From NCBI GenBank assembly GCA_033764265.1, contig JANRJB010000213.1, positions 1 through 5,368 on the forward strand: a stretch of 5,368 bases of DNA. The letters are read 5' to 3'. Positions 1 to 5,368 of the stretch are shown here, piece after piece; within the stretch, counting starts at the first letter, position 1; the number at the start of each line of letters is the position of its first letter. The stretch comes from VGEM01 sp033764265. Lineage in GTDB: Bacteria > Pseudomonadota > Alphaproteobacteria > Rhodospirillales > Rhodospirillaceae. The position numbers and the translations under genes were made by a program. A model generated the notes under the pieces. It was given only the letters and a program-made list of their open reading frames with translations. It ran no database searches and was not told the origin of the DNA.

Positions 1-1961
1 TCGACGTCAGCCGGTCGCGCGGCTCGATTTTCGAGCTGCACGACATCGAGCGGGTCGAGGTGGTCAAGGGCCCACAGGCGACGCTGTTCGGCACCGCCGC
101 CTCGGTCGGCGCCATCAGCGTGATCTCGGCCAGGCCGCAGCGGGAGCGTCAGGGTTCCGTGTCGCTGGGTTCAGGCAATTACGGCGAGTGGAAGACCCGC
201 GGCTTCATCACTGGCGGTTCCGACACCGTGCAGGGCCGTATCGCGTGGATTTATAAGGTACGGGACGGATTCATCGACAATATCGCCGGTCGGCCCGGCT
301 CGCAGACCGCGGCGGCGCCGGACGAACCGGCGCTCAACGGCACGGAAACGCTCGCCGCCCGGGCCAGCGCTCGCGTCGTGCCGTCGGACGACCTCGAGGC
401 CAACGTCATCGTCAACTTCCAGAAAGACACGCCGCCGGCCACGTCGTTCAAGTCGCGCCGCTTTCCGCCGACCGGCGGCAGCACCAATCCCAACACGTTC
501 GCGGAATTGGGCGGCTCGCCGTTCACCCGCGAGCACTTGGGCGACCGGCTGGGCATCGACCGTGATTCGTTCGGCGCGACCTTCCTGGTCGACTACCGCT
601 TCGACGAGGCCTGGTCGCTGGCCTCGATCACCGGCTATCGAGAGTTCGAATCGCTGGAGGTGTTCGACGCCGACGGCACCGGCGCCTACTGGCTGGAGTT
701 CGCCGAGGACGCCAGCGGCCAGCAGTGGAGCCAGGAACTGCGCGTCAATTACACCGGCGCAGCCATCGATGCCTTCGCCGGCGCGAGTTTCTTCCACGAG
801 CAGGGCACCCAGCGGGTACCGTTTTCCACCGATGTCGGCGTGTTCCTGGTGTGCTCCGGCTTCGTGCCGGGCGTGCCCTGCTTCCGCGCCGATGGCCGCA
901 CCAACTCGGCGGCACCCGTGCCGGTGCCGTACACCCAGGAATTCTCCAACCACGGCCGCTTCGACACCTGGTCGGTCTATGCCGACGCCAGTTACGACAT
1001 CCTGCCCGAGCTCGAGGCCACCATCGGCGTGCGCTACGTGTCCGAGGACCGCACCTCGGGCGCCTCGGGCATCGCGCCGAACAACCCCATCACGCGGGCG
1101 CCGCTGCTGCCGTTCAGCAACACCAACGGCGTGGCCGTCAACGTCAACGAGACCTATGACGCGATCATCCCGCGCTTCAACCTGAGCTACCGGCCGGACG
1201 CTGACTTGTCGTTCTACGCCACCGCCGGCAAGGGCCGTCGCTCGCCGGTGATCGATGTGCAGGGCCGGCTGGTTAATGGCACACCGACCGCGGCGGCGAC
1301 CTTCATCCCCGCCGAGATCGTGTGGAACTACGAAGGCGGCTTCAAGACCGCGCTGGCCGACGGGCGGGTGACGGTCGACGGCGCGGCTTACTACCAGACC
1401 TATTCCAGCTTCCAGACCTCGGTATTGATCGACGGTCGAATCACGCCGCTGAACGGCGGTTCGGCGACCATGAAGGGCGCCGAGGTCGCGGTATCCGCGG
1501 TGCCGATCGACGACCTGAGCGTGTTCGCGACCGGCAACTTCATCGACGCCAAATTCGATGACACCGACGACGCGGGGAATCGACAGGCGTTCGCGGGCAA
1601 CCGCTTCCGCCTGCAACCCGAATGGGCGATGTCGGCGGGCTTGACCTACGAATGGCGCTATGTCGACCCGGGAACGGTGTTCGTGACGCCGCTGTGGACC
1701 TACCGCAGCCGCGTTTTCTTCGAGGATCGCAACACGCCCATCGCCGGCTTCGCCATCGCCCAGCCCGGCCTGCACCTGGTCAACCTGCGTTTCGGCTATC
1801 GCGGCGCCGACGACCGTTGGGAACTGACCGGCTACGTCGAGAACCTGTTCGACGAAGAGTACATCATCGACGCCGGCAATACCGGCGGCTCGTTCGGCAC
1901 GCCGACGTTCATCGCCGGCCCGCCGCGGTTCTATGGCGTCGAGCTGACCGTCAAATTCTAA
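1..1961 (+). CDS. TonB-dependent outer-membrane receptor, 5'-truncated by window edge
   Basis: An outer-membrane beta-barrel that takes up a scarce ligand (iron complex, cofactor, sugar or other organic molecule) using TonB/ExbBD energy. The frame is open from the left edge (first full codon at 3), so the true start, signal peptide, TonB box and first part of the plug lie outside; the GTG at 60 is an internal Val. About 652 residues are visible. The end of the plug is clear at about residues 14-43: DIERVEVVKGPQATLFG followed by GAISVIS, the family's 'IERVEVLRGPQ.TLYG...GAINIIT' signature. The barrel follows, with typical strand patterns (SVYADASYDI, ATIGVRYVSED, VWNYEGGFK). The C-terminal box VENLFDEEYI and a terminal Phe (ELTVKF) are recognised by the BAM machinery. 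Only two Cys are visible, nine residues apart in a probable surface loop. It is coupled to the downstream PhoD-family gene, which suggests a phosphate-ester ligand, but the substrate cannot be read from the sequence. Family assignment is very secure. Confidence 0.96.
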   Translation, partial: DVSRSRGSIFELHDIERVEVVKGPQATLFGTAASVGAISVISARPQRERQGSVSLGSGNYGEWKTRGFITGGSDTVQGRIAWIYKVRDGFIDNIAGRPGSQTAAAPDEPALNGTETLAARASARVVPSDDLEANVIVNFQKDTPPATSFKSRRFPPTGGSTNPNTFAELGGSPFTREHLGDRLGIDRDSFGATFLVDYRFDEAWSLASITGYREFESLEVFDADGTGAYWLEFAEDASGQQWSQELRVNYTGAAIDAFAGASFFHEQGTQRVPFSTDVGVFLVCSGFVPGVPCFRADGRTNSAAPVPVPYTQEFSNHGRFDTWSVYADASYDILPELEATIGVRYVSEDRTSGASGIAPNNPITRAPLLPFSNTNGVAVNVNETYDAIIPRFNLSYRPDADLSFYATAGKGRRSPVIDVQGRLVNGTPTAAATFIPAEIVWNYEGGFKTALADGRVTVDGAAYYQTYSSFQTSVLIDGRITPLNGGSATMKGAEVAVSAVPIDDLSVFATGNFIDAKFDDTDDAGNRQAFAGNRFRLQPEWAMSAGLTYEWRYVDPGTVFVTPLWTYRSRVFFEDRNTPIAGFAIAQPGLHLVNLRFGYRGADDRWELTGYVENLFDEEYIIDAGNTGGSFGTPTFIAGPPRFYGVELTVKF

Positions 1962-1966
1962 GGAGG
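1961..1966 (+). promoter_or_regulatory. Strong Shine-Dalgarno site for the PhoD-family gene, overlapping the receptor stop codon
   Basis: AGGAGG begins at the last base of the receptor's TAA stop (1959-1961) and sits 5 nt before the ATG at 1972. The match to the 16S anti-SD is perfect and the spacing is good, which fixes the start of the downstream gene. Overlap with the stop codon means ribosomes ending on the receptor finish on this site, so translational coupling is likely. There is no room for a separate promoter between the two genes. Confidence 0.9.
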
Positions 1967-1971
1967 ATCGG

Positions 1972-3768
1972 ATGCGGCCAACCAATGCCGATGACGCCGT
2001 CACCCGCCGGCGTCTGATCGCCGCCCTGGGCGCTGGCGCGGTCGCGACCGCCGCCGCCCCCAAGCCTGCGGCGGCCGCCGGCGCGGCGTTCACGCACGGC
2101 GTCGCGAGCGGCGATCCGTTGCACACCTCGGTCATCATCTGGACCAGGGCCCAAAGCGTCGACGGCGCACCGGTCAGCCTGGAATGGCAATTGTCGGACT
2201 CCGAGCGGTTCGCCACGGTGCTGCGCCGGGGCATCACATCGACCGACGCAAGCCGCGATTTCACGGTGAAGGTCGAAGTAACCGATCTGGAGCCGGGCAG
2301 GATTTACTTCTACCGCTTCGTCGCGGGCACGGTGGTGTCGCCGGTCGGCCGGACCCGCACCTGGCCCGACCGGGGCACGGCGCCGGTCAACTTGGCGCTG
2401 ATGTCCTGCTCCAACTTCGGGTTCGGTTACTTCAACGTCTATCGCGACTGCGCCGCGCGCGACGACATCGACGCCGTGGTCCATGTCGGCGATTACATCT
2501 ACGAATACGGCCCCGCGACCTACGCCGACAAGGCAATGGAAGACGCCGGCCGCATGGTCGAACCGCGCCGCGAGATCGTGTCCCTGGCCGACTACCGGCA
2601 ACGCTATGCCACCTATCGCGGCGATCCGGACCTGCAGGAGATTCATCGCCGATTGCCGTTTATCGTGGTCTGGGACGATCACGAGATCACCAACGATGCG
2701 TTCAACGCCGGCGCCGAGAACCATCAACCGGCCGAGGGCGATTATGCCGCACGCAAGCGGGCGGCTTTGCGGGCCTATTTCGAAGGGATGCCGATCCGGC
2801 CGCTGTCGCCCGACGCCGCCGGGCGCATCTACCGCAGCTTCGAGATCGGCGACCTGGCGACACTGGCGATGCTGGACACGCGCATCTACGGGCGCGAACG
2901 GCCGCCCAGCTACACGACCGACGTGCCATTGGTCGCGCAACTGACGGCCGCCGGCGCCACAATGCCGGTGCCCTTCGACACCACCACATCGCCGTCCACC
3001 GCGAAGCCCGAGTTGTCTGCCACGGTGGCCGGCGACAAGGCCAAGCTGCCGCCCGGCCACGGCTTCATGCCCGATTTCGACGCCTTCCGCCGCAACGTCC
3101 TGAATGCACCGCGCTCGATCCTGGGTGGCGAACAGGAGGCTTGGCTGCGCGCAACACTGGCCGCGTCCAAGGCGCGCGGCGTGCCGTGGCAGATCCTCGG
3201 CCAGCAAACCTTGATCGGCACGCTCGTTCCGGTCGATCCCGCGCCGCTCGCCGATCCGGGCCGCAAGCCCATGGTCGAGGCCGAATTGCTGAAGTTCGTG
3301 CCGGTTCTGGAGCGAAACGGCTTGCCACTGCTGCTGGACACCTGGGGCGGCGGTTATCCAACCGCCAAAGCCGCGCTGCTGGCCGACCTGAAAGCCCATG
3401 CCGCAAATTCCATCGTCCTGACCGGCGACAGCCACAACGCGTGGTCGTTCGCCTTCAAGGATGACACCGGCGAAACCCTGGCGGTGGAATTCGGTTGCGC
3501 GTCGGTCACGTCGCCGGGCTTGGAGACCTACATGGCGGCCGATCCGGCCAAGATGACCACGGCGCTGAAAGCCCGTAATCCCGACCTGCTGTATTGCGAG
3601 GTCGGCTCGCGCGGTTATACCGTCGTACGCCTGAGCGAAGCCGCGGTCACCGCCGAATTCGTGGTGGTCGACACCGTGAAAAAGCGGGACTTTACCGCCC
3701 GGGTGGATCGGCGCCTGACGGTGAACCCGCGCGGGCCGGCCGGCGCCATGACAGTGGCGGCGATGTAA
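1972..3768 (+). CDS. PhoD-family alkaline phosphatase/phosphodiesterase, Tat-exported
   Basis: A complete 598-residue metallophosphoesterase of the PhoD family, enzymes that hydrolyse phosphate mono- and diesters outside the cytoplasm using Fe3+ and Ca2+. The N-terminus carries a Tat signal: TRRRLIAAL at 11-19, then an Ala-rich segment with cleavage plausible near residues 34-37. The PhoD N-terminal domain follows (FTHGVASGDPLHTSVIIWTRA, 40-60, a hallmark). The catalytic domain shows the expected motifs in order: SCSNFGFGYFN (Cys146), GDYIYEYG (Asp174, Tyr177), WDDHEITND (Asp235, Asp236, His237, Asn241), LDTRIYG (301-307), ILGQQ (408-412) and GDSHN (Asp486, His488). In characterised PhoD the Cys of the first motif and the Asp and Tyr of GDYIYEY bind metal; the others match conserved metal or phosphate positions. 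The stretch from 308 to 380 is longer than the usual link to the (L/I)LG.EQ..WL motif. Start choice rests on the perfect SD and the Tat motif just after Met1. It is coupled to the receptor upstream. No frameshift or missing motif is seen. The natural ester is unknown. Confidence 0.95.
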   Translation: MRPTNADDAVTRRRLIAALGAGAVATAAAPKPAAAAGAAFTHGVASGDPLHTSVIIWTRAQSVDGAPVSLEWQLSDSERFATVLRRGITSTDASRDFTVKVEVTDLEPGRIYFYRFVAGTVVSPVGRTRTWPDRGTAPVNLALMSCSNFGFGYFNVYRDCAARDDIDAVVHVGDYIYEYGPATYADKAMEDAGRMVEPRREIVSLADYRQRYATYRGDPDLQEIHRRLPFIVVWDDHEITNDAFNAGAENHQPAEGDYAARKRAALRAYFEGMPIRPLSPDAAGRIYRSFEIGDLATLAMLDTRIYGRERPPSYTTDVPLVAQLTAAGATMPVPFDTTTSPSTAKPELSATVAGDKAKLPPGHGFMPDFDAFRRNVLNAPRSILGGEQEAWLRATLAASKARGVPWQILGQQTLIGTLVPVDPAPLADPGRKPMVEAELLKFVPVLERNGLPLLLDTWGGGYPTAKAALLADLKAHAANSIVLTGDSHNAWSFAFKDDTGETLAVEFGCASVTSPGLETYMAADPAKMTTALKARNPDLLYCEVGSRGYTVVRLSEAAVTAEFVVVDTVKKRDFTARVDRRLTVNPRGPAGAMTVAAM

Positions 3769-3781
3769 CGGCGGTGCGCCG
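3769..3781. terminator. Possible small hairpin between convergent genes
   Basis: CGGCG-GTG-CGCCG forms a perfect 5-bp all-GC stem with a 3-nt loop, starting one base after the PhoD-family stop codon. It occupies most of the 16-bp gap between the two convergent stop codons. No T tract follows on either strand, so it is not a canonical intrinsic terminator. It could pause polymerase or protect 3' ends in both directions, or it may be chance in GC-rich DNA. Confidence 0.2.
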
Positions 3782-3784
3782 CGA

Positions 3785-5251
3785 TCAGCCCTGCAGCCGC
3801 TCGATGATCTCGATGGCGGCGCGTTCGCCCGATTCCATGGCCGATTCCATGCCGACGTCGAGCCGGCGGGTGTGCTCGCCCGCGAAATGCAGCCGGCCGT
3901 GGGGTTTGATCATGTCGTGGGCCCAGCGCGTCACCTGGCCCGGACCGTAGGAGTGCCGGCACCCTTCGACGTAGGTGTATTGCGGCCAGGAGTGCACGGC
4001 CACCACCTCCAGCTTGCCCTTGGTCGATGGCCGCATGCGTTCGATCTCGGCCAGCACGTATTCGCCGCGCTGTTTCGGCGGCAGCTGGTCGATGCGGTCG
4101 CCCTTCTTGCCGACGCAGAACGCCAGCGCCCGGGTACGGCTGCCGTCGTAACCGATCGCCTGGCGCAGCGCCTGCACCGGACCGTCGGACCAGACGCTCG
4201 CGTCCATGCCGTCCAGTTCCCAATAGGGCGTGCCGCCCTTCAGCGCGAAATGAACCTGGGTGTTGGTGTTGTAGGGCATCGCCCGCACCGCCTCGGCCTG
4301 CATGCCCGCGAGCGGCGGGTCGATCGAGACGCGCGCGAGCGGCTTGAACGGAATGGCGACGATGGCGAAATCAGCCTGGTAGGCGCTGCCGTCCATGCAG
4401 CGCGCGGCGACCGACGTTTCGGTCATGGCGATCTCGGCGACGATCTTGTTCAAGTGAACCCCATCGCCCAGCTTGGCCGCCATGGCCTCGGGCAGGCGCG
4501 AGGTGCCGCCGACCACGTGCTGCGAGGTCTCGGCGTACTGAGCGAAGCGATCCTTGGTGGAGTCCGACGACGACCCGAAGATGGTCATGCCGCGGGCCTC
4601 TTCTTGCATCAGAGTCAGCAGCGAGGTGTTCCAGGCGTCGGGCGCCATGCTGCCGCCGCTCATCAGGCGCAGCGCCTCATCAGACACGCCCTTGCTTTTC
4701 AGCCACGGGCCCGGCGCCACGTCATACTGAGCGGCGTCCGGCTCCAGCCAGTCCTCGGGCGCCTTCAGGGGCATGTTCTTGCGCAGGTAGAACGAGAACA
4801 GCGCCGCCGGCAGCACCGCGCGTTCTTCGCCGACGGTCTTGTTCTCGGGCGCCTTGGCCCAGTCTTCCTTGCGGATCAGCTTGCCGTCGACATGAAAGGC
4901 GAACGGCGCGTTGATATTGGAACCGGGGCCGAGCTTGACGCCCAGCCGGTCGCACATGTCGAGCACGCGGGCGTAGTCGGGGCCGATCTGGCTGGCGCCC
5001 AACTCGGGCTTGCCGGGCACGTGATCGGCGGTGAAGGCGCGCCCGCCGACGCGGGAATTGGCCTCGAGCACCGTGACCTTGGCGCCCTGCTCCGCCAGTT
5101 CAATGGCGGCCTTCAGGCCCGCGAGCCCCGCGCCGATGATCAGCACGTCGGACTTTTCCGCCGCGCGCACGGCGCGCAGCGGCCGGCCGATCCCGGCGAT
5201 CAATCCGAAGGCGGCGCCGGTGCGCAACAGGGTGCGACGCGACGGGGTCAT
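3785..5251 (-). CDS. Tat-exported FAD-dependent oxidoreductase of the flavin amine oxidase family
   Basis: A complete 488-residue flavoprotein of the amine oxidase superfamily (MAO, L-amino-acid oxidase and polyamine oxidase relatives). Members usually oxidise a C-N bond to an imine and release H2O2. The N-terminus is a Tat signal (SRRTLLRTGAAFGLIAG, 4-20; likely cleavage after Ala30), so the enzyme is probably exported folded with FAD. The Rossmann motif is VLIIGAGLAG (37-46), with Glu63 for the ribose and RVGGR at 67-71. The C-terminal FAD motif is LHFAGEHT (454-461), followed by SGERAAIEI. Trp422 and the GCRHSYGPG segment (430-438) match the family's substrate-side motif. By hand alignment to MAO-B, the active-site Lys is Gln332, cage tyrosines become Arg432 and Gly467, and Cys431 falls on the flavin-attachment Cys. 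Start: ATG at 5251 has GGAGA 6 nt upstream and puts the Tat motif at the very N-terminus; an in-frame GTG at 5308 would add 19 residues before the Tat motif and lacks a good SD. It converges on the phosphoesterase gene. Fold is sure; substrate is not. Confidence 0.92.
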   Translation of the reverse strand: MTPSRRTLLRTGAAFGLIAGIGRPLRAVRAAEKSDVLIIGAGLAGLKAAIELAEQGAKVTVLEANSRVGGRAFTADHVPGKPELGASQIGPDYARVLDMCDRLGVKLGPGSNINAPFAFHVDGKLIRKEDWAKAPENKTVGEERAVLPAALFSFYLRKNMPLKAPEDWLEPDAAQYDVAPGPWLKSKGVSDEALRLMSGGSMAPDAWNTSLLTLMQEEARGMTIFGSSSDSTKDRFAQYAETSQHVVGGTSRLPEAMAAKLGDGVHLNKIVAEIAMTETSVAARCMDGSAYQADFAIVAIPFKPLARVSIDPPLAGMQAEAVRAMPYNTNTQVHFALKGGTPYWELDGMDASVWSDGPVQALRQAIGYDGSRTRALAFCVGKKGDRIDQLPPKQRGEYVLAEIERMRPSTKGKLEVVAVHSWPQYTYVEGCRHSYGPGQVTRWAHDMIKPHGRLHFAGEHTRRLDVGMESAMESGERAAIEIIERLQG

Positions 5252-5257
5252 GGCAGG

Positions 5258-5262
5258 TCTCC
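5258..5262 (-). promoter_or_regulatory. Shine-Dalgarno site that decides the oxidase start
   Basis: Read on the minus strand, GGAGA lies 6 nt before the ATG at 5251. The site supports this start over the upstream in-frame GTG at 5308, which has no purine-rich site in front of it. Confidence 0.75.
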
Positions 5263-5310
5263 ATTGCAGGGGGCAAATCGCGGTGCGGCCACCGTAGGCA
5301 GACGGCACGC

Positions 5311-5317
5311 ATTAATA
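5311..5317 (-). promoter_or_regulatory. Candidate promoter -10 element for the flavin oxidase gene
   Basis: On the minus strand this reads TATTAAT within TTTATTAAT, the only AT-rich patch in the intergenic region and about 60 bp upstream of the ATG. The resemblance to a sigma-70 type -10 (TATAAT) is partial. At the expected 17-bp distance the -35 region reads GCGCGG rather than TTGACA, so either an activator is needed or this is not the promoter. Confidence 0.2.
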
Positions 5318-5368
5318 AAGGCCTGGCCGCACTCCCGCGCCCGAATGGCGGGCATGGGTCAGGCGGCC

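Larger units (their letters stand above)
5252..5368 (-). other. 5' region of the flavin oxidase gene, running off the window
   Basis: About 117 bp with no supported gene. It contains the oxidase ribosome-binding site, an AT-rich 9-bp patch at 5311-5319 and two short overlapping inverted repeats at 5281-5305. The neighbour to the right is not visible. I see no convincing Pho box, Fur box or other operator. Confidence 0.6.

Noticed and set aside
60..62. GTG as start of the receptor gene
   Set aside because: The frame is open to the left edge and the upstream residues (HDIERVE) continue the plug-domain signature, so this codon is an internal Val of a truncated gene.
171..2264. A 697-codon open frame on the minus strand antisense to the receptor and the start of the phosphoesterase gene
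   Set aside because: It lies opposite a gene with unmistakable family motifs, crosses the receptor/phosphoesterase junction, and its translation is a Gly/Arg/Ala/Val-rich string with no recognisable domain. Long antisense frames are normal in GC-rich genes because stop codons are rare there.
1951..3435. A 494-codon open frame on the minus strand antisense to the phosphoesterase gene
   Set aside because: Same reasoning: it is a composition shadow of a well-supported PhoD-family gene, rich in Arg/Gly/Ala/His, without a domain.
2184..3464. A 426-codon alternative plus-strand frame inside the phosphoesterase gene
   Set aside because: It is a shifted-frame shadow, extremely Arg-rich with no domain; the in-phase reading carries all PhoD motifs without interruption.
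3830..3851. Near-perfect 12-bp-period direct repeat (GATTCCATGG twice)
   Set aside because: It encodes MES-A-MES within the conserved C-terminal FAD-binding segment, where relatives have a similar M-E-G-A-x-x-S-G pattern. It is best explained by protein constraint.
5252..5308. Longer oxidase form starting at GTG 5308
   Set aside because: It would put 19 residues before the Tat motif, it has no Shine-Dalgarno sequence, and the ATG at 5251 has a good one.
5345..5368. Possible start of a divergent plus-strand gene (in-frame ATGs at 5345 and 5354)
   Set aside because: Only eight codons are visible, with no Shine-Dalgarno site and nothing to recognise.

Overview
The window is GC-rich and about 96% coding. 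It looks like a chromosomal segment of a Gram-negative bacterium. An outer-membrane TonB-dependent receptor, Tat-type signal peptides and codons with strong G/C bias at third positions fit a proteobacterium, most plausibly an alphaproteobacterium of the sphingomonad/Caulobacter/Rhodospirillales kind. The taxonomic guess rests on style and composition, not on any marker gene. There are no RNA genes, CRISPR arrays, insertion sequences, integrases or attachment sites that I can support.

Layout. Positions 1-1961 (+) hold the 3' part of a TonB-dependent receptor gene. It enters the window inside the plug domain and runs to a complete beta-barrel ending in Phe. Ten bases later, with a textbook AGGAGG overlapping the receptor's stop codon, comes a complete PhoD-family metallophosphoesterase gene (1972-3768, +) with a Tat signal. 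After a 16-bp gap, a complete flavin amine oxidase-family gene converges from the minus strand (3785-5251, -), also with a Tat signal. The last ~117 bp (5252-5368) is the 5' region of the oxidase gene. It has a ribosome-binding site and an isolated AT-rich patch that may be a promoter -10 element.

How the genes may work together. Receptor and phosphoesterase almost certainly form a translationally coupled pair: an outer-membrane importer delivering a ligand to a periplasmic enzyme that cleaves a phosphate ester. This would suit scavenging of an organophosphate or phosphodiester. The convergent oxidase is also predicted to be exported folded, with FAD bound, so all three products would act in the cell envelope. 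Whether the oxidase belongs to the same pathway cannot be told from the sequence; it is transcribed separately.

Nothing here is a clear new system. The most interesting point is the oxidase active site. By hand alignment with human MAO-B, it lacks the flavin-facing lysine and both aromatic-cage tyrosines, yet carries a cysteine where MAO-A/B attach FAD covalently. The generic label 'monoamine oxidase' is therefore doubtful as to substrate and chemistry.
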